From VRUE01 sp963718775 (GTDB taxonomy: Bacteria; Actinomycetota; Thermoleophilia; Solirubrobacterales; 70-9), in assembly GCA_963718775.1 (NCBI GenBank), contig OY970377.1, positions 186,001 to 250,000 on the forward strand: a stretch of DNA of 64,000 nt, written 5' to 3'. The notes below the pieces were generated by a model, which made no database searches, had not been told where the DNA came from, and saw nothing but the letters and a program-made list of their open reading frames with translations. Below are positions 1-7,448 of the stretch, piece after piece; within the stretch, counting starts at the first letter, position 1, and every line of letters begins with the position of its first letter. The translations under genes and the position numbers were made by a program.

Positions 1-90
1 ATAGAGCGCCGCCTGAACCGCGCCAACGACATCGGGCCCCAGTTGGGATTCGATGCCGGAACGCGCAAATGTGCCAAGAGCGACTCTCAT
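1..90 (-). CDS. Partial CDS, N-terminus only, unknown product
   Basis: The first 30 codons of a minus-strand gene that runs off the left edge of the window. It begins at ATG (complement of 88-90), and the translation starts MRVALGTFARSGIESQLGPD. A purine-rich GAGAAGAGA lies about 8 bases upstream of the ATG and is a fair ribosome binding site. There is too little sequence to assign a family. It is transcribed divergently from the sigma factor gene, with about 260 bp between them. Confidence 0.4.
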   Translation of the reverse strand, partial: MRVALGTFARSGIESQLGPDVVGAVQAALY

Positions 91-235
91 TTGGTGAATC
101 TCTTCTCAGAAAGAACTACCCGGATGCCCAAGATTTTCACGTCCTAGGCACGAATCCTTCTAACTTCCACCTCTAGATACCGTGCATTTGCAGCTACTTG
201 AAGCCTGTGGCTGAAATTTGGACGAATATTTAGCA

Positions 236-263
236 TTGACACTGGACCGATCGTCCTTATTCT
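236..263 (+). promoter_or_regulatory. Putative sigma70-type promoter of the ECF sigma gene
   Basis: TTGACA at 236-241, a 16-bp spacer, then TATTCT at 258-263. The -35 box is a perfect match to the vegetative consensus and the -10 box matches at four of six positions. It lies about 90 bp upstream of the sigma factor start and points toward it. The surrounding 120-355 region is more AT-rich than the coding DNA. The promoter is inferred from sequence only. Confidence 0.4.
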
Positions 264-354
264 CCGTGCCGCGTTATGCGCAAAGACCGCCAGGAGCTTT
301 TGGAGTCTTTGTGCATTTTGGGACAAAAACATCGCCAACGAATCGAGCTTTGAC

Positions 355-927
355 TTGAAGACGACATCGACATCCGGTAACAGCCAACTCGTCCAGCAGG
401 CCATCGAACGGGCCAAGGCGGGCGAGAACGAGGGTCTCCACTTCCTCTACGTGCGCTACGCGCCGGACGTGCAGCGCTACGTCACCAGCTTCGTCCACGA
501 TCACCACGAGGCCGAAGACATCACGCAGAACGTCTTCGCAAAGCTGATGAAAGCGATCGTCAAGTACGAGCAGCGCGAGGTCCCCTTCGCGGCCTGGATC
601 ATGCGCGTCGCCCGCAACGCGGCACTCGATCACATGCGTGCCCGGCGCGCGGTTCCCGCCGAAGAGATCAGGCTCGCCGACTCAGGCCAGGCCCAGACGA
701 GCCTCAGCCTTACGCACGACCTGCGCCGCGCCCTCGAGCAGCTGCCCGAGGACCAGCGCGAGGTTCTGGTCCTGCGCCACATCGCCGGCCTGACCCCGGT
801 CGAGATCGCCAGCACCCTCGACAAGTCGGAGAGCTCCGTCCACGGGCTTCACCATCGTGGCCGTCGCACCCTGCAGGCAAAGCTCACCGAGCTCGGCGCC
901 GCGCCCGTCGTCTCCCCCGCCGCTTAG
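355..927 (+). CDS. RNA polymerase sigma factor, sigma-70 family (ECF-like)
   Basis: 190 aa, the usual size of an extracytoplasmic-function sigma factor. Region 2 covers about residues 25-95, with the core-binding and -10-recognition helix around DHHEAEDITQNVF and ARNAALDHMRARR. Region 4 covers about residues 120-175, with LPEDQREVLVLRHIAGLTPV followed by an HTH (EIASTLDKSESSVHGLHHRG). The protein would direct RNA polymerase to a specific set of promoters. The start is a TTG, because the frame upstream stays open but has no ATG or GTG before it. No anti-sigma factor gene is adjacent, so the signal it answers to is not visible here. Confidence 0.85.
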   Translation: MKTTSTSGNSQLVQQAIERAKAGENEGLHFLYVRYAPDVQRYVTSFVHDHHEAEDITQNVFAKLMKAIVKYEQREVPFAAWIMRVARNAALDHMRARRAVPAEEIRLADSGQAQTSLSLTHDLRRALEQLPEDQREVLVLRHIAGLTPVEIASTLDKSESSVHGLHHRGRRTLQAKLTELGAAPVVSPAA

Positions 928-945
928 CTCGCCCGGGTACTTCCC

Positions 946-1307
946 CTACTCGTCGTCGAGATCGGCGAGAATGCGCTGGGTGAGGCGTCCGGCGTTCATC
1001 TCGGCGGCGAAGTAGAAGGCCGCGTGCTCGACCATCGCCTCGGCTGAGACGTGCTGGCGCTCGGCCTCCTCCTCCAGTGAGCTCCAGAGGTCGTCGTCGA
1101 CGTTGAGTCGCAGCGCGACCTCTTCGGCGTGGCGCTCGTGGGGCAGGAAGTGCGGGTAGGACCACCCCGACTCCTCTGAGTCCCGGTCATTGAGATAGCA
1201 GCGAATCGCCCGGATCACCCTGGCCGGGATGCGCTCCTTCTCGTCCCCCCTCCGCCTGCGACCGCTTCGCAGGCAAAGCCGCTGAGGTGAACGGTCACCG
1301 AGCGCAT
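946..1307 (-). CDS. Small ribbon-helix-helix-like hypothetical protein, frame interrupted
   Basis: The proposed start is ATG at 1307, preceded by a strong GAGGGGGAA ribosome binding site 6-8 bases upstream; this frame gives MRSVTVHLSGFACEAVAGGG. The rest, from DEKERIPARVIRAIRCYLND onward, lies in another frame. The frames meet at a run of six C on the plus strand (1245-1250); adding one base or removing two restores a single protein of about 120 aa. The C-terminal half (VALRLNVDDDLWSSLEEEAE, then an acidic tail LADLDDE) resembles CopG/ribbon-helix-helix-type small proteins, but this is only a pattern impression. The gene ends 19 bp from the sigma factor stop, so the two are convergent. Confidence 0.45.
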
Positions 1308-1486
1308 CGCAAGTTCCCCCTCGCAGAGCTTTCCGGCAAGCCGGTCGGCACAACGACCAGGATTCTCATGAGATTCGTCTACCCCCCGTCGATCAGCGGC
1401 ACCCAGCACCCTGCCCACTTAACGAGCGTATAACAACAGAATCCTTTACTAAATGGCCAGTGAGGCCAACTTGGCCGGCTTCTTTG

Positions 1487-3685
1487 CTACGCGGCGGGAG
1501 TAATTCGGTACGCGTCGAATACCGACTCGACGTTGCGCAGGCGGGCGATGCACTGCTTGAGCTGCTCGGTGTCGCCCACCTCGACCACGAACCTGTTTTT
1601 GACCATCGGGTGGTTGGTGGTGCAGCTGGCGCCGAGGATGTTGATCCCCGCCTCGGAGAAGGTCCGCGAGAGATCCTCGAGCAGGCGAGTGCGATCGTAG
1701 GCGTCGATCTGCAGCTCAACGCGGTAGGAGGACTCGTTCTCGCCGTCCCAGCTCACCTCGACGAACCTTTCCGGCGCCCGTTTCAGCGCCTTCATGTTCT
1801 TGCAGTCGCTGCGGTGGATCGTGATGCCGCGACCGAGCGAGACGTAGCCGGCGATCTCGTCGCCGGGCACTGGGCGACAGCACTTGGCCAGGCGCACGGC
1901 GATGTTGGCCGCGCCCTTGACGCTGATCCCGTAGTTGGCGGCGTCCTTGGTGCGGCGCGCCTTGTCCTCGCGATGACCCCCGGCGAGGCCGAGCGGATCG
2001 CTGTCCTCGACCGCCTCGCCGGCCTTGAGCCGCTGCATCAGCTTGTTGGCGACCGCCTTGGTCGAGACTTTGCCCTGTCCGAGGGCGATGTAGAAGTCGG
2101 TTGCCTTGCGGAAGCCCATCTCGCGAATCACGTCGACGAGCAGCGGCGAGGCGGCGACCTTCTGCATCGGCAGCCCGTGCTTGCGCAGCGCCACTTCCAG
2201 GCCCTCGCGTCCCTTGCGCTCGGCGTCCTCGCGGCTCTCCTCCTTGAAGAAGGCGCGGATCTTGTTGCGGGCACGGCTGGTCCGCACCAGCTTCAGCCAG
2301 TCGCGCGAGGGCCCGCGCTTCTGCTTCGCGGTCAGCACCTCGACGATGTCGCCGGAGCGCAGCTGGTAGTGCAGCGGCACGATCGAGCCGTTGACCTTGG
2401 CGCCGACGCAAGCGTGGCCAACGTCGGTGTGGACCGCGTAGGCGAAGTCGAGCGGGGTCGATCCCGCCGAGAGGTTCTTGACTTCGCCCTTCGGCGTGAA
2501 GACGAAGACTTCGTCCTCGAAGAGATCGACCTTGAGCGACTCGAGGAACTCGGCCGGATCCTGCTCGCCCTCGGCCTCGACCAGCTGGCGCAGCCAGGTC
2601 ATCTTCTCCCGCCGCGGATCGGCGACGCCGCCCTCCTTGTAGGCGACGTGGGCGGCGATCCCGTACTCGGCGAGTTTGTGCATCTCCTCGGTGCGGATCT
2701 GGATCTCCAGCGGCTTGCCCTCGGGCCCGATCACCGTCGTGTGCAGCGCCTGGTACATGTTGGCCTTCGGCATCGCGACCCAGTCCTTGAAGCGACCGGG
2801 CAGCGGCTTCCAGAGCGAGTGGATGACGCCGATCGCGCCGTAACAGTCCTTGACCGAGCCGACGATCACCCGCATCGCGGTCAGGTCGAAGATCTCGTTG
2901 AACTCGCGGCCCTTCTTGGTCATCTTCGTGTAGATCGAGTAGAAGTGCTTGGCGCGGCCGGAGATCTCGGCCTCGATGCCGACCTCGCGCAGCTCGCCGG
3001 CGAGGAACTCGCCGGCGTCGGAGACGTAGACCTCGCGCTCGTTGCGCTGTTGGGCGACGAGTTGCTTGATCTCGGCGTACTTGCGTGGGTGCAGGGTCGC
3101 GAAGGCGAGGTCCTCCAACTCCCACTTGATCGCGTGGATTCCCAGCCTGTGGGCCAGCGGCGCGTAGATTTCCAGCGTCTCGCGTGACTTCGCCGTCTGC
3201 TTCTGCTTGGGCAGAGCGCCGAGCGTGCGCATGTTGTGAAGGCGATCGGCCAGCTTGATCAGGATCACCCTGACGTCGGTGGCCATCGCCACCATCATCT
3301 TGCGGTAGTTCTCGGCCTGCCGCTCGTCGCGACTCTCGAAGGTGATGCCGGTCAGCTTGGTGACGCCGTCGACCAGCTGGGCGATCTCCTCGCCGAACTC
3401 GGCGCGGATCTCCTCGAGGCTGGCGCTGGTGTCCTCGACCGTGTCGTGCAGCAGCGCCGCGCAGAGCGTCTCGGTGTCGAGCCGCATCCCGGCGCAGATC
3501 TGCGCCACCCCGACGGGGTGGGTGATGAACTCGTCGCCCGAGTGACGGAGCTGGTCGGCGTGGCGATCGCAGGCGAAGTCGAAGGCGCGGGTCAGCGCCG
3601 CGCGGTCGATCGTCGCCAGCGCGTCGGCGACGTCTCCGTTGTCGGCGCCAGCGGCGTGCGGCGGCGAGTCGAACTCCTCGACCAC
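1487..3685 (-). CDS. relA: RelA/SpoT-type (p)ppGpp synthetase/hydrolase
   Basis: A 732-aa long RSH enzyme that makes and degrades the stringent-response alarmone. The N-terminal HD hydrolase domain shows RHSGDEFITHP, the HD pair at about residues 80-81 (LLHDTVEDT) and KLADRLHNMRTL near residue 155. The synthetase domain follows, with the conserved YQALHTTVIG. A TGS domain (FTPKGEVKNLSAGSTPLDFA) and a C-terminal Cys-rich/ACT part (AVRLAKCCRPVPGDEI, then the ACT fold) complete the usual order. The GTG start at 3685 lacks a good ribosome binding site; the frame is open upstream into the end of recJ but without an ATG, so the true start may be slightly further up. It follows recJ by 32 bp and is probably co-transcribed with it. 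Confidence 0.95.
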   Translation of the reverse strand: MVEEFDSPPHAAGADNGDVADALATIDRAALTRAFDFACDRHADQLRHSGDEFITHPVGVAQICAGMRLDTETLCAALLHDTVEDTSASLEEIRAEFGEEIAQLVDGVTKLTGITFESRDERQAENYRKMMVAMATDVRVILIKLADRLHNMRTLGALPKQKQTAKSRETLEIYAPLAHRLGIHAIKWELEDLAFATLHPRKYAEIKQLVAQQRNEREVYVSDAGEFLAGELREVGIEAEISGRAKHFYSIYTKMTKKGREFNEIFDLTAMRVIVGSVKDCYGAIGVIHSLWKPLPGRFKDWVAMPKANMYQALHTTVIGPEGKPLEIQIRTEEMHKLAEYGIAAHVAYKEGGVADPRREKMTWLRQLVEAEGEQDPAEFLESLKVDLFEDEVFVFTPKGEVKNLSAGSTPLDFAYAVHTDVGHACVGAKVNGSIVPLHYQLRSGDIVEVLTAKQKRGPSRDWLKLVRTSRARNKIRAFFKEESREDAERKGREGLEVALRKHGLPMQKVAASPLLVDVIREMGFRKATDFYIALGQGKVSTKAVANKLMQRLKAGEAVEDSDPLGLAGGHREDKARRTKDAANYGISVKGAANIAVRLAKCCRPVPGDEIAGYVSLGRGITIHRSDCKNMKALKRAPERFVEVSWDGENESSYRVELQIDAYDRTRLLEDLSRTFSEAGINILGASCTTNHPMVKNRFVVEVGDTEQLKQCIARLRNVESVFDAYRITPAA

Positions 3686-3717
3686 GGCGAAGAGGTCGGC
3701 GAGGAGCTCCTGGTTCG

Positions 3718-6198
3718 CTACAGCTGTCTCTGTCCTTTGAGGAATCGGTGAGCCTCCTGATAGCGAGCGCTGTAGGCGCGAAACGATGCCGAGCGCTCGA
3801 GATCTGTGCTCTCTGAGGATACGACCCCGACCGACCCGCCGCCCGCAGCGGGCTCACCCTGCACCAGGCCAAGCTCGGCGAGAACGCGGAAACAGCGGGC
3901 CGCCGCCTCTGGCCCGCGCGCTTGCGCCGCGCTGCCGACCAGGGCGCAGCGCAGCTCCTCCCCACTCGTCTCACCCGCTTGGCGCAGGTCGCGGAAAGCC
4001 GCGATCAAAGCCGGGCGCTGGGCCAGCTGCACGGCCGCCATGCTGAGCGCAAAGCGCCACTCGGCCTCGCCCCAGACGCGGTGCAGGTAGCCGCCCTCCG
4101 CGTCGCTGCGCGAGGCCAGGGCCAAGAGATCCGCTCTTGCCGGTGGATCGACGAGGACGACGTGGTCGAAGTCGGTGGCGAGATCGAGATCGCGTTCCAG
4201 CTCCGCGTAGTCGGCGAACCGGACTCCGTCGCGCGCCATCGCCACCCGTAGCATCGCGTCGGCGGTCAGGGCGAGAACCCGGCCTCCGCAGGAAGCAAGC
4301 TCGCCGAGGACCGCGGCCGGGGCGTTCGTGTTCGCACAGGACTGCCGCTCGTACGTCCCCACCGCCGATGGGTCTGGCGCCTTCCACGTGGCGGGGTCGC
4401 GGCGAAGCTCGTCCTCGAAGCGCTGCCACCACTCCGCCACCGCAGGCATGTCCTCGTCGGCGACCTGTGGGTAGACCTCGCGAAGCACCACCTGAGGCTC
4501 GACCGCGCCATTCCACTGGTTCACCTCCAGCCGCACGGCCACGTCGACAGGATCGTCCTCGCCGACGCCAAGCGTGGGGCGGCCAAACGCAACTCCAAGC
4601 GCCTTGTGGGAGCCGCTGTGCAAGCTGAAGCGAGCGTGCTTGCCTTCTCCCATCGCCCGCACATCGCGCACCCGCGCCGAAGGCACCAGCAGCCGTATGC
4701 CGGGATTCCCCATCCCAAATGGCGCCAGCTGCTTCAGCTCTTCGGCCAGATCGAGCCCCAGCGAAGCGCCACCGACGATCGCATCGATCCGCTCCGTCCG
4801 CTTCAGGTCATCAGGGCCGAGAACGCTCGCCGCGTGAGCCGCGAACGCCTCGCGGAAGGCCTCGAGATCGGCCTCCTGCAGCTGCAGGCCGGCGGCAGCT
4901 CGATGTCCACCGAAGCCACTCAGGTGCGCCGAGCAGGCCTCCAGCCCAGCGAGCAAATCGAAGCCGGGAATGCTGCGCCCGGAGCCGCGCCCGGAGCCCT
5001 CGCCATCCAGCGAGATGACGATCGCCGGCCGGTGATGGCGCTCGACCAATCGCGAAGCGACGATCCCGATCACCCCGGGATGCCAATCGTGCCCGGCAAC
5101 GACGATCGCAGGAGCTTCACGCAAGCTCTCGGGCAGCTCGCGCAACGCCACCTCGGCCGCGTTCGCCACCTCCCGCTCCGTAGCCCGCCGCTCCCCATTC
5201 GCCCGACTCAGCTCAATAGCGATCTCCTCCGCCCGTGCAGCGTCCTCAGTCAGGAACAGCTCAACCCCCGCATCGGCCCGATAAAGCCGCCCCGCAGCAT
5301 TGATCCGCGGCCCCAGCTTGAAAGCAAGATCCCCCTCGTCGAGATTGGACGCCTCGACTTTCGCCGCCGCCAACAGCGCCCGCATCCCTGGCCGTCGGGC
5401 CCTCCGAACCTCCTCGAGCCCCCGCTTCACCAGCGCCCGGTTCTCCCCCACCAGTGGCACCACGTCGGCCACAGTCGCCAAAGCAACAAGATCGAGGTCG
5501 CTGTCGCCAAGGGCGTCGGGGGTGGGGTCTCCCGGAACTCCGCGCGAAGTCGCGCCTGGAGACCCCACCCCCGACGCCCCCCGCAACGCGCAGGAAAGCT
5601 TCCAAGCCACCGCGGTCCCACAAAGCTGCTCGAACGGGTAGCCGTCCAGCGCCGGATGCAGAGTCGGGCAATCCGGCAGCTCGCCTCCGGGCTGATGGTG
5701 ATCGGTGACGACGACCTCCATGCCAAGCTCCTTGGCCAGCCGCACCTCCTCGACCGCCGTGATCCCACAATCGACGGTGATGATCAGTGAGGTGCCACGC
5801 TCAGCGAGTCGGCGTACGTTCGACTCACTCAGCCCATAGCCGTCGGCAAGCCGGTCGGGGATCAGCCAGTCGCACTCGACGCCGAGCTCGCGCAGAGTGC
5901 TGACCAAGACCGTCGTGGCGCAGACTCCGTCGACGTCGAAGTCGCCATGGACGGTGATCTGCCGCTGCTCACCGATTGCGCCAAGGACCAGCTCGACGAC
6001 CGCTGCCATCGATTTGAACTCGCCCGGGCCGTGCGACTCGTCGGCCTCGAGGAAGGTCCGTGCCTGCTCAGGCGTCCGGTAGCCCCGCCGCACCAGGGCG
6101 ATCGCGACCGGCTCGCTGAGGCCGAGCCCGGAAGATAGCGCCTGCGCCTCCTCGTAGGAGTAGGGCTCGGCTTTGTAGGCATGCGCAGTCTTGGCCAC
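3718..6198 (-). CDS. recJ: Single-stranded-DNA-specific exonuclease RecJ with in-frame palindromic insertion
   Basis: 826 aa. RecJ degrades single-stranded DNA 5' to 3' in recombination and mismatch repair. The DHH-family motifs are present: GDFDVDG at about residues 85-91, VDCGIT near 142, VVTDHH near 163-167, and a DHHA1-type GGHRAAAG motif further on. The protein is longer than typical RecJ (about 560-700 aa) because of an extended, poorly conserved C-terminus of some 250 aa. It also carries a Gly/Pro/Ser-rich 23-residue segment around residues 207-229, encoded by the inverted-repeat element at 5511-5579. That segment sits in the loop just before the conserved LVALATVADVVPL strand, so it probably does not destroy activity. 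It is upstream of and in the same direction as the (p)ppGpp synthetase gene. Confidence 0.93.
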   Translation of the reverse strand: MAKTAHAYKAEPYSYEEAQALSSGLGLSEPVAIALVRRGYRTPEQARTFLEADESHGPGEFKSMAAVVELVLGAIGEQRQITVHGDFDVDGVCATTVLVSTLRELGVECDWLIPDRLADGYGLSESNVRRLAERGTSLIITVDCGITAVEEVRLAKELGMEVVVTDHHQPGGELPDCPTLHPALDGYPFEQLCGTAVAWKLSCALRGASGVGSPGATSRGVPGDPTPDALGDSDLDLVALATVADVVPLVGENRALVKRGLEEVRRARRPGMRALLAAAKVEASNLDEGDLAFKLGPRINAAGRLYRADAGVELFLTEDAARAEEIAIELSRANGERRATEREVANAAEVALRELPESLREAPAIVVAGHDWHPGVIGIVASRLVERHHRPAIVISLDGEGSGRGSGRSIPGFDLLAGLEACSAHLSGFGGHRAAAGLQLQEADLEAFREAFAAHAASVLGPDDLKRTERIDAIVGGASLGLDLAEELKQLAPFGMGNPGIRLLVPSARVRDVRAMGEGKHARFSLHSGSHKALGVAFGRPTLGVGEDDPVDVAVRLEVNQWNGAVEPQVVLREVYPQVADEDMPAVAEWWQRFEDELRRDPATWKAPDPSAVGTYERQSCANTNAPAAVLGELASCGGRVLALTADAMLRVAMARDGVRFADYAELERDLDLATDFDHVVLVDPPARADLLALASRSDAEGGYLHRVWGEAEWRFALSMAAVQLAQRPALIAAFRDLRQAGETSGEELRCALVGSAAQARGPEAAARCFRVLAELGLVQGEPAAGGGSVGVVSSESTDLERSASFRAYSARYQEAHRFLKGQRQL
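5511..5579. repeat. 69-bp palindromic element inside recJ, in frame
   Basis: Two perfect 22-bp complementary arms lie at 5511-5532 and 5558-5579 (the left arm begins GGGCGTCGGGGGTGGGG). They enclose a 25-nt centre that itself holds a small hairpin (GCGCG, AAGT loop, CGCGC at 5542-5555). The element is exactly 69 bp, so it adds 23 codons to recJ without a frameshift or stop. A perfect 22-bp inverted repeat inside a coding region is not explained by codon constraint, so I read it as an inserted element. It resembles in behaviour the palindromic elements known inside Rickettsia genes, but I see no sequence relation to them. Confidence 0.75.
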
Positions 6199-6221
6199 GC
6201 ACGCAGGCTAGAAAGTGGCCG

Positions 6222-6270
6222 GGACGGATTCGCCCCCTTCGGCAAACGCAAAATGCAGGCGAATCCGTCC
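6222..6270. repeat. Inverted-repeat element between recJ and a secreted protein gene
   Basis: Perfect 13-bp arms GGACGGATTCGCC at 6222-6234 and its complement at 6258-6270, with a 23-nt loop containing CTTCGGCAAACGCAAAATGC. It sits just upstream of the recJ start codon at 6198. Its architecture (long perfect stem, modest loop, intergenic) matches the other variable-arm palindromes in this window, though the arm sequence is unrelated to theirs. Confidence 0.5.
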
Positions 6271-6283
6271 GCGGACACCTGGT

Positions 6284-6298
6284 TAGGGCCTGGCCCTA
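6284..6298 (-). terminator. Short hairpin directly after the 6300-7031 stop codon
   Basis: TAGGGCC-T-GGCCCTA, a 7-bp perfect stem with a one-base centre, one base beyond the stop codon of the secreted-protein gene. There is no U-tract, so it is at best a weak or factor-assisted terminator. Confidence 0.3.
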
Positions 6299-6299
6299 C

Positions 6300-7031
6300 C
6301 TAAATCGCGTATTCGGGCGAGATCCTGACGATGTTGCCCCTGTTGTGCTCCGTCAGGAGCGTCAGGTTTTGCCATAAGTCTTCTTTGAGCGCAACCAGCC
6401 CATAGCTCCCAGACCACGAGACCGACGCGCCGCAGAAGAGTTTCGTGCCGCTCACGTACGACAAGGCAACTTCTTTGGCGATGATTTTCGCTGTGGTTGT
6501 TTCTTTTTCGCTGCCGTCGAATTCCAGCCCTGCTTTTGCCGTGCTGAAGACACAGCTGACGCCGAACGGACAGCCCGACGCGGTGGCGACGACTTCACTC
6601 GAGCCGGTCAGCGTGCCGTTGCCTTCGCTCGTCGCGGCCAAGGTCATTTTGCCCGGCAGTCCGCTGATCGCGATTTTCGTACACGGACTACAGCCCGTGA
6701 ACGTCAATGCCGTGATCGAGACGTTGGGATTCGCTTTACCCGATTCGGTGCTTTCCGATTCAGTGGTGAGTTCAGATTTTTCGCATTTCTCGGAGAGCGT
6801 TCCCGCGAATGTCACGCCGGCTGCCAACGTCGGTGTTAACAGTGTCATTTTTGTGACGCCCGCGGGGAATAATCGGCCCACTCCGGTAATCGTGGAGTTC
6901 GCGCATAAGGCGAAATCCTGTAGGCATAACACCGGGCCGGTGCTACTCGCCGATGCGGTGCCGCTGCCGGCAACCGCAAGCGCGGCCAGCGCCGCCACCG
7001 CTACGAGAAAGAACGTCTTGCTGCGTGCCAC
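6300..7031 (-). CDS. Secreted protein of unknown function, lower-GC than surroundings
   Basis: 243 aa beginning with a clear Sec signal peptide: MARSKTFFLVAVAALAALAV, then cleavage expected after GTASA near residue 28. The mature part is rich in Ser, Thr, Gly and beta-strand-like segments. It has several Cys residues (LCLQDFALCA, SEKCEK, GCSPCTK, GCPFGVSC, LFCGAS) that could form disulfides outside the cell. The start is GTG at 7031, chosen because AGAAGGAGGT, an excellent ribosome binding site, lies 8 bases upstream. Base composition is visibly lower in GC than the neighbouring recJ and secDF. A second, shorter protein with a comparable signal peptide and Cys pattern is encoded at 53078-53552. 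I do not know its function. Confidence 0.75.
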   Translation of the reverse strand: MARSKTFFLVAVAALAALAVAGSGTASASSTGPVLCLQDFALCANSTITGVGRLFPAGVTKMTLLTPTLAAGVTFAGTLSEKCEKSELTTESESTESGKANPNVSITALTFTGCSPCTKIAISGLPGKMTLAATSEGNGTLTGSSEVVATASGCPFGVSCVFSTAKAGLEFDGSEKETTTAKIIAKEVALSYVSGTKLFCGASVSWSGSYGLVALKEDLWQNLTLLTEHNRGNIVRISPEYAI

Positions 7032-7147
7032 TTGACTACCTCCTTCTTCTGGCCGGCCGCGCAGGCCCGGCCTTATTGAACGAAGGAGTTAGAGTAAATA
7101 CTTACTTACGAACCGGCATGGCTAGATACATATTGCCAAGCAGACGA

Positions 7148-7417
7148 TCAGGCTTCGGCTTGGCGCTCGACCCTAAGGCCGATCGCGTAGACCACGGCAA
7201 GTCCGATCACAACCCCGGGCACGGCCGTCAGCGCCGTGGCCAGGTCGGTTTCGCCGAGACCGCGGCCGTTGATCGTCTCGACGATCGCGCCAAAGACGAC
7301 GGCGCCGATCGTCGCGCCGAGGAAAGCGCCGACGATGCCCTGCCAGAAGTGATCGGGCAGGAAGACCGTGAAGTGCCAGAGCGCGATCCCCATCGTGAAC
7401 CAGACGAGCAGTGCCAT
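7148..7417 (-). CDS. Small integral membrane protein, GlsB/YeaQ/YmgE-like
   Basis: 89 aa with three hydrophobic segments (residues about 3-22, 27-47, 62-82). The glycine-rich pattern in IVGAFLGATIGAVVFGAIVE is typical of the GlsB/YeaQ/YmgE small stress-associated membrane proteins. The ATG at 7417 is chosen because the hydrophobic segment begins there; the frame stays open upstream but loses membrane character. It lies 31 bp downstream of secDF in the same direction and may be read from the same transcript. The role is inferred from family resemblance only. Confidence 0.6.
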   Translation of the reverse strand: MALLVWFTMGIALWHFTVFLPDHFWQGIVGAFLGATIGAVVFGAIVETINGRGLGETDLATALTAVPGVVIGLAVVYAIGLRVERQAEA

Positions 7418-7448
7418 CAGATGACCGCCTTCATGGCCGCGCGGAAAA

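Noticed and set aside
1460..3187. A 575-codon open frame on the plus strand opposite the (p)ppGpp synthetase gene
   Set aside because: High-GC antisense frames are often open. The translation is Leu/Val/Asp/Arg-rich without domains, and the minus-strand gene is unmistakable.
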